A stretch of DNA of 64,000 nt from Piliocolobus tephrosceles (GCF_002776525.5 NC_045452.1:26704737-26768736); one strand, 5' to 3'; counted from the first letter of the stretch, positions 45,183-55,697 are shown. Translations and numbers: made by a program. Notes: generated from the sequence alone by a model not told the origin.

Positions 45183-45592
45183 CTGTCACTGCGTCTGCAT
45201 TGCTATAAAATACGTGAGGCTGGGTGATTTATAAAGAAAAGAAGTTTCATTGGCTCATGGTTTTATAGGCTTTGTAGGAAGCATGGTATTGGGTCTGCTT
45301 GGCTTCAGGGAGGCCTCAGGAAGCTTTCAATCTTGGTGGAAGGCGGAGGAAGAGCAGGCGTCTCACGCAGTGCAAGTGGGAGCGAGACGGGGTGAGGTCA
45401 TGCCCCACACTTAAACAAGATCTCTTGAGAAATCACTATCATGAGAACAGCACCAAGAGGTGGCGATAACCATTTATGGGAAATCTGCCCCCTTGATTTC
45501 ATCACTCCTCACCAGTCCCCACCTCCAACACTGGTGATTACAATTCAACCTGAGGTTTAGAGGCAACACCTTCCAACATATCAGAGTGCAAC
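45183..45592 (-). mobile_element. MaLR LTR (MST type)
   Basis: Antisense MST-like text: 'aggctgggtgatttataaag', 'ggaagcatggtattgggtct', 'cctcaggaagctttcaatct' and 'ccagtccccacctccaacac'. It directly follows the tandem array. Confidence 0.75.
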
Positions 45593-45626
45593 TCACATTT
45601 CTGTCTGGCCAGATATAAATTCCTTT

Positions 45627-45916
45627 TCTTTTTTTGGGACGGAGTCTCACTCTGTTGCAGGCTAGAGTGCAGTGGCCGAGATTTTCTACTCACTATAAAC
45701 TCTGCCTCCCAGGTTCAAGTGATTCTCCTGCCTCAGGCTCCCAAGTAGCTGGGATTACAGGCGCCTGCCACCACACCCGGCTAATTTTTATGTTTTTAGT
45801 AGAGACGGGGTTTCACCATGTTGGCCAGGCTGGTCTCGAACTCCTGATCTCAGGTGATCCATCCGTTTCGGCCTCCCAAAGTGCTGGGATTAAAGGTGTG
45901 AGCCACTGCCCGGCCT
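45627..45916 (-). mobile_element. Alu (AluS-type)
   Basis: Antisense Alu, 'gggacggagtctcactctgt' to 'gtgagccactgcccggcc'. Confidence 0.9.
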
Positions 45917-45970
45917 ATACATTCTTGGGGCTGCATCCTGACTGTTGGCTGTTCCTCCAGCCATTTGGAC

Positions 45971-46120
45971 CCTCCCTATGGTTTCTCTCTAGCCATGGGG
46001 ATGAGGTACCCTTGGCTGGAATACCTCGCTCGGTCTGGGAGCTGCACAGAGAGCCAGGACCCCTGGTAGAGCCGGCCAAGGGTACCTCATCCCCATGGCT
46101 AGAGAGAAACCATAGGGAGG
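45971..46120. repeat. Perfect 46-bp inverted repeat with 58-bp spacer
   Basis: The left arm (45971-46016, starting CCTCCCTATGG and ending TACCCTTGGC) is the exact reverse complement of the right arm (46075-46120, starting GCCAAGGGTA and ending CATAGGGAGG). Partial pairing continues one base further in (GG/CC) after a mismatch. The spacer is 46017-46074. No TA or longer target duplication or transposon-like end was seen. Transcribed with the ARHGAP8 pre-mRNA it would form a long stem. The arms do not resemble any repeat I know. Confidence 0.95.
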
Positions 46121-46499
46121 ATCAAAATCTTTTCCTTCTACCCATCTTAGGTTCCTTGGTGGGGGCCCTGTTGCTTGGACTGACAGAAGACAGATTCACA
46201 AGAGAGAAACACACCAGTGTATTTACTAGAAGTTGTACATGACATGGATGACTTCATAAGGAAATGAAGGCCCGGAGACCTGCTCCACTGAGTGTGCAGA
46301 CGCCAGGTTGGATGAAGAGTGGAGAGGTGTGGGAAATGCAATGGAGAGAGGGGCCTGAGCCTGGGACAGGAAACTAGGGGGACATGCCATCTTCAGAGAT
46401 GAAGATGCCCCTTCCCTCTGGGGATAGGGAAGTTGCCTTTCATGGGATGGGCTCATGGCCTGCTCCAGAGAAGAAAGGGGAGGTCAGAGAGTCCTTGAG

Positions 46500-46575
46500 G
46501 CCCAGCCTCCCACGTGCAAGTTGTGTGACTTTGGGCTAGTCACCTAACCTCTCAGAGCTCGCTTTCCTCCTCTCT
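46500..46575 (+). repeat. MIR SINE fragment
   Basis: The text 'gttgtgtgactttgggctag' and 'cacctaacctctcagagctc' is MIR core. Confidence 0.7.
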
Positions 46576-47102
46576 ACACTGGGGTTGTTGAAACGCTTGA
46601 GCTGCTTGCTTCCTCGTAGGGAGTGCTCGGTGACATTGACGGTTGTGATGCTCAGTTCACCCGTCCTGCCTACTTGCCAGCAAGTGTTTCTTCTCAGAGG
46701 GACCCCAGTGGGGGCTGAGGGGGACCTGCACCAGTACCCACTTGGGACCATCATTCTTAGATAAAGTTCAGGCTGTAACACCGTGAGGAGATGGCAGCCA
46801 CCAGGCTCGGTTGAAATACTCAAGGGAAGTCCTTGTCCCACAGCAGCTTGATTTTATGGAATGATGGCTTTTATGAAGAGGCCACCAGGAATGATCATAG
46901 TGGGAAGTTGTATCTCTGAGTAGGTGTTTGTAGAGCACCCGGTGTTCACCAGCAACTCTGTGCAAGGCTCGGGGAGAGGGTGGTTGGTGTGTTGGAGGAT
47001 GTGGGTACACAGTAGCATAGGCATGCCTGTGGTTGAGTGCACCCATGTGCATCTGTGTTCACATGTGCACCTGCAGCGGGAACTTGGTGAATACTTGGTG
47101 CG

Positions 47103-47402
47103 TTTTTTTGAGATGGAGTTTTGCTCTTGCTAACCAGGCTGGAGTGCAATGGCACCATCTCGGCTCACTGCAACCTCTGTCTTCCGAGTTCAAGCAATTC
47201 TCCTGCTTTGGCCTCCCAGGTAGCTGGGATTACAGGTGTGTGCCACCACACCTGGCTAATTTTTTTTTTTTTTTTTTTTTAGTAAAGACAGGGTTTCGCC
47301 ATGTTGGGTCAGGCTGGTCTCGAACTCCTGACCTCAAGTCATCCACCTACCTCGGCCTCCCATAGTGTTGGTTATTATAGGTGTGAGCCACTGCACCTGC
47401 CT
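47103..47402 (-). mobile_element. Alu (AluS-type)
   Basis: Antisense Alu, 'ttttttgagatggagttttg' to 'gtgagccactgcacctgcc', with an internal T-run near 47260-47280. Confidence 0.9.
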
Positions 47403-47587
47403 GGTTGGTAGGTTTCGATTGGAAGGTTATGGAATGCAAATGGTGGAGGCGGTTATAAGGGTAACTGGGGGGTCTCAGAGTGTGGGCCAGTTGCATCAGG
47501 GCCCTGGAGAGTGGGACGCTGCCTTCCCCAAGAGCAACAAAGTGCGGGGGATGTGTGGTGCTGAGAATCGTGAGCAGGTAGTTAGTC

Positions 47588-47830
47588 TAGAGCAGGGGTT
47601 GCAAACTTTTTCTGTAAAAGGCCAGGTAGTAAATACATTAGGCTTCGTGGGCCTTGCAGTCTCTGTTGCAACTACTCAGCTCAGATCTGGCCCATGGCCT
47701 GTATTTGCCAATAAAGTTTCCTTGGAAACGGCCACATTATACATTACCTATGGCTGCTTTTGCCTCATCAGGGCAGAGCTGAGTAGTTGCAACAGAGACT
47801 GTACCCATAGTAGTTTGCCAATCCTTGGTC
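47588..47830. mobile_element. hAT-like relic with internal inverted duplication
   Basis: The left end reads 'caggggttgcaaactttttc' and the right side 'tagtttgccaatccttgg', ends of the CAGGGGT...GCAAAC hAT MITE family. Inside, a 24-bp segment (47659-47682, starting GTCTCTGTTGCAAC) recurs exactly as its reverse complement at 47776-47799. The normal element has this segment once, so part of it is duplicated in inverse orientation. Confidence 0.65.
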
Positions 47831-47961
47831 TAGACCACTCCCATTTATAAAGGGATTTGGCTTTAGCAGCTTCCTGCAAGGTGGTGCTGCTGGATGATAA
47901 AGCAGCAGAACGGAGCTTGCAGAATTCAGGTGATAGGGCCTGGCTCTGAGGCCCCAGTGCG

Positions 47962-48610
47962 TCTCATGTTGAATTGAAACACTCGGCCTTGGAGGTGGGG
48001 ACTGGTGGGAGGTGATTGGATCATGAGGGCGGATCCCTCATGGGTTGGTAAATCCTCGAGATAGTGAGTTCTCCCAAATCTGGTTTAAAAGCATATGGCA
48101 CCTCGGCCCCACCCTCTCTTGCTCCTATTTTTGCCATGTGATGTGCCTCCTTCCCTTTTGCCTTCTGCCATAAGTGGAAGGCTCTTGAGGCTTCCCCCAG
48201 AAGCTGAACAGGGACTGGTACTATGCTTGTACAGCCTGCAGAACCACGAGCCAGTTAAACCTCTTTTTTTTTTTTTTGAGACGGAGTCTCGCTCTGTCAC
48301 CCAGGCTGGAGTGCAGTGGCCGGATCTCAGCTCACTGCAAGCTCCGCCTCCCGGGTTCAAGTGACTCTCCTGCCTCAGCCTCCCGAGTAGCTGGGACTAC
48401 AGGCACCCGCCACCTCGCCCGGCTAATTTTATTTTTTAGTAGAGACGGGGTTTCACCGGGTTAGCCAGGATGGTCTCGATCTCCTGACCTCGTGATCCGC
48501 CCGTCTCGGCCTCCCAAAGTGCTGGGATTACAGGCTGGAGCCACCGTGCCCGGCCACCTCTTTTCTTATAAATGACCCTATCTCAGGAATTTCTTTATAG
48601 CAATGCAAGA
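47962..48610 (+). mobile_element. MaLR LTR (MST type) split by an AluY
   Basis: Plus-strand MST text: 'ggaggtggggactggtggga', 'catgagggcggatccctcat', 'tcttgcttgtacagcctgc'-like text and 'ttataaatgaccctatctca'. The AluY at 48262-48555 interrupts it near the LTR's polyadenylation region. It ends about 175 bp before exon h. Confidence 0.8.
48262..48555 (-). mobile_element. AluY in MaLR LTR
   Basis: Antisense AluY from a T-run to 'gccaccgtgcccggcc'. The flanks share ACCTCTTTT. Confidence 0.92.
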
Positions 48611-48785
48611 ACAGCCAAACACACACAGGGTTTGCTGAGCAGAGCCACACGGCTGGAAAGTAAGTGGGGGGTCCCAGGCCCGACTATGGGACAGTCCTCT
48701 TCCCTATACGGCTGCCCTCCTCGTGGGAGGGCAGCACTGCCCCGGGCCCCTGTGGAGCTCAGGAGGGAGCCCCATGCTGTTCCAG

Positions 48786-48889
48786 GTGTGGAGAGCAGTC
48801 TCCGCGTCAGCCGCTGCCGCCAGGTCCTACGGAGCCTGCCAGGGCACAACTACGTCGTCCTCCGCTACCTCATGGGCTTCCTGCACGCA
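48786..48889 (+). CDS. ARHGAP8: ARHGAP8 coding exon h (RhoGAP)
   Basis: This 104-bp exon has acceptor 'atgctgttccag' and donor 'gtgagtggg', entering in phase 1 and leaving in phase 0. It encodes VESSLRVSRCRQVLRSLPGH and then NYVVLRYLMGFLHA. 'LPxHNYxVLRYLMxFLHxV' is the RhoGAP helix that packs the hydrophobic core and is strongly conserved in ARHGAP1/8. The donor is placed after the GCA Ala codon; exon i then supplies Val. Confidence 0.97.
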
Positions 48890-49274
48890 GTGAGTGGGCA
48901 AGGGGGGGGGGTGCTTGGGGTGAGGCCCAGGGGCGTCTCCTGCCACACTAGGACTGCGTGGACCAGTCCCCTCCTTGCCCCAGGTCTGAGATCATGCCCT
49001 GCTTGGGCCTGACCACGCCCCTGGCCACCAAGGACTTTATCCAAGGCCCAGTCGGGCATCCACGCTGCTGAGGACCCCCTGCCCACTCCCATACCTGCTC
49101 TCTGTCCCTTGGCCATTGCCTTCATTATTGGGGTCCTCTGCCCCCACGTCATCTCCTGCATGGGCTGAGTTTCTGGGAGGTGGCAGCTGCTTGCAGCACG
49201 GGCACAGAGCCCGAGGCCCTCACTGTGGACTGAGCTGACCGTTCCTATGGAAGGGACACACCCGGAACCACGTA

Positions 49275-49500
49275 CATTAGGTTCCTGTGACCACACCGTG
49301 GGTGGCTTAAAACAATAGAATTCACCATGTCACTCTTCTAGAGGCCAGCAGTCCAAAATCAAGTTGTACTGGGCTGCACGCCTTCCTGGAGGCTGTGGAG
49401 GAGGATCCCTTCCTGGCCTCTCCCAGCTCTTGGTTACTCCAGTCTCTGCCTCCACGTGTCCCCCTGGGTCCGCCCCCAACCCCCAGCCCCACGGCCCTGA
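49275..49500 (-). mobile_element. MLT1-like (MaLR) LTR fragment
   Basis: The text 'gtgggtggcttaaaacaata', 'gaggccagcagtccaaaatc' and 'ggtctctgcctccacgtg'-like sequence is antisense MaLR. Confidence 0.55.
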
Positions 49501-49717
49501 ATGTTGATCCCTCTCCGTCTCCCCAGGCCTTTACCTCAGACCGTGCAGGGTGTGGGCACTGCCCACTGCAGGGGAGAGGAGGACCTGGGCAGAGCAGGCG
49601 TCACATCCCAGATTGTGGAGAATGCCACCTCTTGGTTTTACAGCAAACAATTTTTTTTCTCCCTATCGTTTGGTATTTCTCACAAGCCCAAAACTAAAAT
49701 TTACTCTCCTCTTTCAA

Positions 49718-50014
49718 AATTTTTTTTTTTGAGACAGAGTCTCACTGTGTTGCTCAGGCTGGAGTGCAGTGGCTGGATCTCTTTTTCACTGCAAACTCCG
49801 CCTCCTGGGTTCAAGTGATCTCCTGCCTCAGCCTCCCGGCTGGCTGGGATTACAGGTGAGTGCCACCATGCCCGGCTAATTTTTGTATTTTTTAGTAGAG
49901 ATGGGATTTCTCCACGTTGGCCAGGCTGATCTTGAACTCCTGACCTCAGGTGATCCGCCTGCTTCGGCCTCTTAAAAGTGCTAAGATTACAGGCGTGAGC
50001 CACTGCACCTGGCC
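49718..50014 (-). mobile_element. Alu (AluS-type)
   Basis: Antisense Alu, 'ttttttgagacagagtctca' to 'gtgagccactgcacctggcc'. Confidence 0.9.
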
Positions 50015-51104
50015 TGCGTCTTTTTTCATTGGGAGCGACTGATTTGTCTCTAGCTGCGTCCTCCCCGGGCACCGATGTGAATGCACTTGCGGGGGCAGGG
50101 TGGTGCATGTTCTCCCCCCCACTGGCACTCCTGGGATCATGCCCTGCTTGGGCCTTGTAATACCACTCCCTGGCCACCAAGGACCTCATCAGGACTCTGC
50201 AGTCTCGGCTTGCAGAGGCGTGGCCTGCAGTGGGCCTGGCTGGTGCACACCTGCAGGGGGCTGTGGGGACGGGCAGGCAGAGCCTCATAGGCTTCCGGCT
50301 GTCTCACTGAGCCAGGGCTTGGGCAAGTCTGGGCATTCTCGCCAGATCTGTGAGCGTGACGCCTGGTCATGCCCCTCCCATTCTCTGCTCTGCCCTGGCA
50401 CCCACAGCCTCATGACCTCTGTTTCTGACTCTGAGGTGCCCCCCCCCCCCCCCCAGTTTAAAGCTTGTAGGGAGGCAAGGAGAAGAGAACAGCCCTCACC
50501 TTGGCCCACATGGCCCCCTGCCCCTGGCCGGCCACAAGAGCTTGGGCAAGTCTCCTGCACCCTCCAGGCCCCAGGTTCCTCATCTATAAGCTGGAGAAAT
50601 GACTCCCCCTCCTGGGGGGTGCGGTAAGTGTTGGCCGAGATGGATAGGGAGCCCTTCTGCGAGGCAAGCAAGCGCTTTGTACTCTTGCCACCCCTCACAG
50701 TGGGCGCTACGTGCCGGCTGGTCTCCATCATGCCCAGTTTGCCGCCCACAGAGCAGAGGGCCAGAGAGGTCACCTAGTTCCTACCGTCTGGGCTACAGCC
50801 CGTCCCCAAGAGTGCATCTCCCCAGACGGTGCCGTGGAAGAGGAGATGGTGGGGTGTTGAGGCTGTCACAGAAGGTCAGAGCCGGAGGTTCCTCCAGGAC
50901 ATCGAGGCCAAGCCTTGCTTTCATAGATAGGGTAACTGAGACCCTGAGGGGGCAGGTGGCCGTACAGGGTCCCCGTACTGGCTGCTGGCTCCCAATCCAG
51001 TGTTTCTCTCTCTACATCTGCCCCTGCCAAAGTTCAGGAGGGAGTTCTAGATCCCCACGGTCCTTGGTGTTCACTCCCCTTTTCTCATTTGTGGTTTCCT
51101 CCAG

Positions 51105-51425
51105 GTGGCCCAGGAGAGCATCTTCAACAAAATGAACAGCTCTAACCTGGCCTGTGTTTTTGGGCTGAATTTGATCTGGCCATCCCAGGGGCCCTCCTCC
51201 CTGAGTGCCCTTGTGCCCCTGAACCTGTTCACTGAGCTGCTGATCGAGTACTATGAAAAGATATTCAGCACCCCAGAGGCACCTGGGGAGCACAGCCTGG
51301 CACTGCAGCAGCAGGGGAGCAGCGCAGCCCCTTTGCAGGAGGCTGTGCCACGGACACGAGCCACTGGCCTCACCAAGCCTACCATACCTCTGAGTCCCCT
51401 GACGGGGACCAGAAGACATCTCTAG
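51105..51425 (+). CDS. ARHGAP8: ARHGAP8 terminal coding exon i (end of RhoGAP and C-tail)
   Basis: The acceptor is 'gtggtttcctccag'; the frame runs 321 bp to a TAG stop at 51423-51425. It encodes VAQESIFNKMNSSNLACVFG, then LNLIWPSQGPSSLSALVPLN, then LFTELLIEYYEKIFSTPEAP and a Ser/Ala/Gln-rich tail ending TGTRRHL. The Asn in 'SSNLACVFGLNL' (51144-51146) matches the conserved RhoGAP Asn that contacts the GTPase. The usual 'FGPN' reads 'FGLN' here, as I recall for ARHGAP8 generally. The low-complexity tail after 'EYYEKIF' is the most divergent part of the family. Confidence 0.97.
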   Translation: MAQESIFNKMNSSNLACVFGLNLIWPSQGPSSLSALVPLNLFTELLIEYYEKIFSTPEAPGEHSLALQQQGSSAAPLQEAVPRTRATGLTKPTIPLSPLTGTRRHL

Positions 51426-53327
51426 TGTTGTAACATTGTGTATTTCAAGCTACCTCCCACACCTGTCTGTGCACTTGTGTGTTTTGTAAACTTGCCATCT
51501 GTAAAAGTAACCCAGCATTAGATGAACCCACAACCTTCTAATGAAAACTCCATGCCTCTGCTCCATGGTTCCTGAGCTATGGACCGGGATAGAGTAAGGC
51601 ATATGTTAGGCTGGATGTTTTGAATTGTAACCCCATGCGGCTTAACTGAAAACGGGAATGGAGTGGCTAGGGGCTTGCCCTGCTGCTGGTAACACCCCGC
51701 CCAAGCCCAGTCACTGCAAGCAGCTGCTGGTCATTATTGCCCATGAGTCAGTGGGTCAGCTGAGTGGGTCTGTTGGTCTTTTGAGGGGATCGCTTATATG
51801 TCCTGGCTGAGGTGGCTGTCAGCCGGGGTGACTGTTCTCCTGCCGGTGTCCCAAGTCCTTCCAACGGCTAAACAGGGCACATTCTCATAACATAGGCCCA
51901 GGCGCACACACAAGCGCTATTGCAGTTTTCATGCTTTGGCGTCCTGTATGCTCACATCCTATTGGCCAAAGCAAGCCTGGTGGCTAAGGCCAGAGTCACT
52001 GTGGGAGGGCCCTACAAAGCAGGATACAGGGAGGGTGAAGAATTGGGAATCAAGCAACCAAGCTGCCCGAGGGCTCTGGGGTGCCACAGGACTCTGCAGT
52101 CTCCAGCAGGCTGACTCCTCGGGCTGGCAAGATGGGTCCTGTGCGTCCATCAAACATGGCAGAGGATACAACGTCTTAGTGTCACGTTCCCCACAAAAAA
52201 GCCCCAGATTCACCCTTATTGGACAAGGTTAGACCACATGCTCACCTTGGACCCATCGCTGCAGCCAGGGAGGGCTCTGATTGGCTTAGGCCCGAGTCCT
52301 GTGCCCCACCCCCGGGGCCGGGATGAAGCCCCACCGAGACCTGGCAGTGGGGGAGGAGTGACAGTGCTCCGCAGTTGATTACCCTCGAGTCCCACGCTGC
52401 CGTCTTCCCCAGCTCTTGCTGCAGGGAGAAGTAGGGGAGGTTCTGGGGAGCAAACAACAAAAGTCCCCTCTGCAGAGCCCCCGTGGCAGCCCCTCTGTGC
52501 CTGCATGGGGTGTTGACCTAGTTGTGCCGGGACCCCCCGTGCCCCTTCCGAAGCTTGGGGAATCACTGGCAGCCCCCAGGCCAAACCCGCCCAGGGCTCT
52601 GCTCTGAACTTGGAGGGTGAGGTCTCCTCGCTGGCCTCCCCGCCTTTTCACTTGCATATTCCTATTATTCTCCAGCCACTTGTCTGTCACTGTGTTTTCT
52701 ACCCTGCTAGTGCTTGCTGTCCTTTAAGGGAGGGGCCTGTGTGGCTGCTGAGCGGCCCCCCACGCCTATCGGTGCACGGCGGGCACCTCGCACTCCAGGG
52801 CAAGCTGGGCCTGCAAGCCAGAGAGGGTTCTGCTTTCTTCCAACCAGCCTCCGACTCCGATTCCGTCTGATGTTCAAGTGGCAGCACCATGCCCCTGAGG
52901 CCCAACCATTCCTTTACCAAGGGCATGGATCCTATTACAGTTTCTTGAACCTGCTTCTGGGCAGAGGAGATGGGGCTGAGTCACGAGGGTACGAGGCTGG
53001 TGGAAGCCACTGGCCGAATCTATTTTCCTTCTGGGAGAGGAAGGCTCAGTGGCAGCTTGGTGCTGGTGGGGGCTGAGCTGGCCCTGCCCTTCAGAACATG
53101 GATGGTGCAGGGTTACGGGCATGGGGATAGGGATAGGGAGGGTTGCAGAGTGGCTGTCACACCCCCGGTAAGCCTCATGCCATCCCAGCTGGGGATGGAG
53201 TCCCCAAATGACACCCCTCTTCTCTGCCCAAGCTCAGAACCTACCCAAGTCACACAGTATGTTACTGATGGCGAATCCCTGTGTTCTGCAGCAGCCTCAA
53301 TCCTTGCCTCCTCAGAAGTGTTCGACT
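51426..53327 (+). other. ARHGAP8: ARHGAP8 3' untranslated region and downstream DNA
   Basis: The 3' UTR begins after the TAG. I see no canonical AATAAA in the first few hundred bases; the variant AATGAA near 51540 is the closest candidate, so the mRNA end is not assigned. Text at 51950-52020 ('cctattggccaaagcaagcc') resembles an old LTR fragment, family uncertain. Nothing else is recognised. Confidence 0.5.
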
Positions 53328-53394
53328 GGGCCAGGCTCCATGACTCATGCCTATAATCCCAGCACTTTGGGAGGCCCGGGCGGGTGGATCACCT
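53328..53394 (+). mobile_element. Host Alu, left part (interrupted by ERV)
   Basis: Plus-strand Alu start, 'gggccaggctccatgactca' to 'gggcgggtggatcacct'. It resumes at 62000-62110 after an 8.6-kb provirus. The last four bases ACCT (53391-53394) are the provirus target-site duplication. Confidence 0.9.
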
Positions 53395-54153
53395 TAAGGG
53401 AGGAGACCACCCCTCATATTGTCTTATGCCCAATGTCTACCTCCAAAGAAAGAAGTAAAAACTAAAAGGCAGGCCAGGCACGGTGGCTCAAGCCTGTAAT
53501 CCCAGCACTTTGGGAGGCCGAGACGGGCGGATCACGAGGTCAGGAGATCGAGACCATCCTGGCTAACACGGTGAAACCCCGTCTCTACTAAAAAATACAA
53601 AAAACTAGCCGGGCGAGGTGGCGGGCGCCTGTAGTCCCAGCTACTCGGGAGGCTGAGGCAGGAGAATGGCGTGAACCCGGGAGGCGGAGCTTGCAGTGAG
53701 CTGAGATCTGGCCACTGCACTCCAGCCTGGGCGACAGAGCGAGACTCCGTCTCAAAAAAAAAAAAAAAAAAAAACTAAAAGGCAGAAATGAAATCCACAG
53801 GCAGACAGCCTGTAGTCACACCCTGGGCCTGGTAGTTAAAGATCGACCCCTGACCTAATCAGTTCTCTTATCTATAGATTACATTGTATAGGAATACGCT
53901 GTGAAAATCCCTATCCTGTTTTGTTCTAATTACTGGTACATGCAGCCCCCAGTCACGTACCTCCTGCTTGCTCAATGACTCACGACCCCCTCACATGCAC
54001 CCCCTTAGAGCTGTGAGCCCTGAAAAGGGACAGGAATTGCTCACTGGGGGAGCTCGGCACTTGAGACTGAAGTCTTGCTGACGCCCGCGGGCGAATAAAC
54101 CCCTTCTGTAACTCGGTGTCTGACAAGTTTTGTCTGCCGCTCGTCCTGCTACA
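53395..54153 (+). mobile_element. 5' LTR of class I ERV (LTR2/HERV-E-like), with AluY insertion
   Basis: The LTR begins TAAGGGAGGAGACC (degenerate TG start) and ends CGTCCTGCTACA. It has an AATAAA signal at 54094-54099. Without the AluY (53472-53773) it is about 445 bp and matches the 3' LTR almost end to end. By eye, roughly 40 substitutions plus several small indels separate the two LTRs over about 435 aligned positions, near 9%. That would suggest integration on the order of 20 million years ago under usual primate rates (inference). Confidence 0.9.
53472..53773 (+). mobile_element. AluY in 5' LTR
   Basis: Monkey-type AluY. The target duplication ACTAAAAGGCA lies on both sides (53461-53471 and after the tail). 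The intact 3' LTR shows the empty site. Confidence 0.94.
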
Positions 54154-54158
54154 TTTTT

Positions 54159-54176
54159 TGGTTCCCTGACCGGGAA
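54159..54176 (+). other. ERV primer binding site (tRNA-Glu type)
   Basis: The 18 bases TGGTTCCCTGACCGGGAA start 5 bp after the LTR end. They equal the reverse complement of the 3' end of tRNA-Glu including CCA. The next base departs from the tRNA. Glu priming defines the HERV-E group. Confidence 0.85.
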
Positions 54177-54678
54177 GCGAGGTGATTGGTGATGGTCAAG
54201 GCAGCTCCTTAGGCAGCTTAAGCCTGCCCTGTGGAACATCCCCCTTCAGGGCACTCCGACCAGCCCGAGCGCCGCGGATCCTGACAGCGCTCCCGGGTAG
54301 GCATTTGCCCCGGTGGGACGCCTCGCCAGAGCAGTGTGTGGCAGGCCCCCGTGGAGGATCAACGCAGTGGCTGAACACCGGGAGGAACGGACACTTGGAG
54401 TCTGGACATCTAAAACTTGGTAAGACTAGTCTTTGAAACTTGCCCACTCCATTTGAGTGGAAGCGTGGCCTGATCACCCACGGGGTGCCTGTACCGGCAC
54501 TTTGGTTTCTGTTTTTGACTTGACTTGGATTGCTTGATACTTTGGTTTTGGTTTTGACCTGGCTTGGATTTCTGTATACTCTGATTTTGGTTTGGTGTAA
54601 ACTACAGTAGTGTGTGTGTGCCTTTTTTACCCGTTCTTTGTTTTGTGGTGTGAGCGTGGTGTTTTATCTTGAGGAAAC
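54177..54678 (+). other. ERV leader
   Basis: Untranslated leader between primer site and gag ATG, with TTTGGTTTTGA-rich text near 54505-54600. No gene; splice donor not assigned. Confidence 0.6.
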
Positions 54679-54950
54679 ATGGGTGAGGCACAAAGTAAGC
54701 CCACTCTACTAGGAACTATGTTGAAAATTTTCAAAAAAAAAAGGGGGGGGGGGATTTAAGGGAGACTATGGAGTACCAGGACAGCAGGAAAACTTAAAAC
54801 TTTGTGTAAGATAGACTGGCCAGCATTAGAGGTAGGTTGGCCATTAGAAGGAAGCCGTGACACGTCCCTTGTTTCAAAGGTATGGCACAAGGTAACCTGT
54901 AAGCGAGGGAACACAGACCAGCTTGTTTTAGATCCCCCGCTACATGGTGG
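54679..54950 (+). pseudogene. ERV gag, matrix fragment
   Basis: The ATG at 54679 opens MGEAQSKPTLL, with a Gly-2 and basic/Ser context typical of myristoylated matrix proteins. The frame is damaged at an A/G homopolymer run (about 54731-54755) and stops shortly after. Another frame then carries 'DWPALEVGWPLEG', a conserved class I ERV matrix block, so a frameshift separates them. No capsid region follows. The protein is non-functional. Confidence 0.75.
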
Positions 54951-55195
54951 TTGAGAGAACAGCAGCATGAGCGGCTGGCAGAGGCAAGGAAAGACCAGCA
55001 GAGAGAGAGAAAGGAAAGAGACAGAGAGGAAAAGAGGCAAAGAGAGAGAGGAAGAGACGGAGAGGAAGAGACAGACCAAGAGGGAGTCAAGGAGAGAGAG
55101 ACGGAGGGAGAGAGAGAGAGAGAAAGATGGATGGAGGAAGAGACAGAGGCAAAAGGAAAGTCAGAGACAAAGTCAAAGAGATAAAGAGATATACA
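54951..55195 (+). repeat. Purine-rich (GAGA)n tract in ERV gag region
   Basis: About 245 bp almost entirely A and G, open in two frames. The frame from 54951 gives an Arg/Glu-rich charged helix with 'EREKRQRERGRDGEEE'-like text. Gammaretroviral gag has a similar charged segment at the capsid end, so this may be expanded gag, or a simple repeat. Confidence 0.6.
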
Positions 55196-55697
55196 AGTAG
55201 TTAAGGGAAAAAAAAAGTGTGCCCTGTTCCTTTAAAAGCCATCATACCAATTCTAACTTGGACAAAACAAGGTGTTATTAACAGCAAAGGATAATTAAAA
55301 TTCCAAACTTACAAGGTTTTCAACAAAACTGAAGTTTGCTTAAAGTTAACAGTGTAACGTGTATTATAGTAACTTCTAATCTTGTGGCCTTAGACAGTCT
55401 AGTCCACAGACATAAAAAAAAAAAAAAAGGTTCGTTTTGGAAAAGAATGGTTATCATCTTTAGGGAAAAAAAGAAAAAAGGGGGGGGCAGAATTTATATA
55501 AAAAGTGTTATATGGTAAATTCTTGTCCTGAAATAAATTAACTGGTTGTTTAAAGAAATGTTTGTAGTAAGTCAGAAAGTTAAGGCATGTCAAAAAATTG
55601 CCTATAAAAGTCATGAAAGAAAAAAAGGTTATAAAAGTTTGTTAAAAAAAGAATGTATGCAAAAAATGTTGTATAATTTAAAAGTAACTAGGCCTCT

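Larger units (their letters stand above)
38966..48785. other. ARHGAP8: Intron g-h of ARHGAP8 (9.8 kb)
   Basis: This phase-1 intron is rich in Alu and LTR sequence and contains the window's two most unusual repeats: the 71-bp tandem array and the 46-bp inverted repeat. No feature is recognised in 38966-39725, 40020-40865, 40920-41200, 41840-42480, 43703-43970 and 46570-47100. Confidence 0.85.
48890..51104. other. ARHGAP8: Intron h-i of ARHGAP8
   Basis: 2215-bp phase-0 intron. It contains an MLT1-like fragment (49275-49500), an Alu (49718-50014), a poly-C run of about 17 near 50439-50455, MIR pieces (about 50515-50640 and antisense about 50925-51000), and two related segments at 48990-49034 and 50135-50184. 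Confidence 0.85.
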
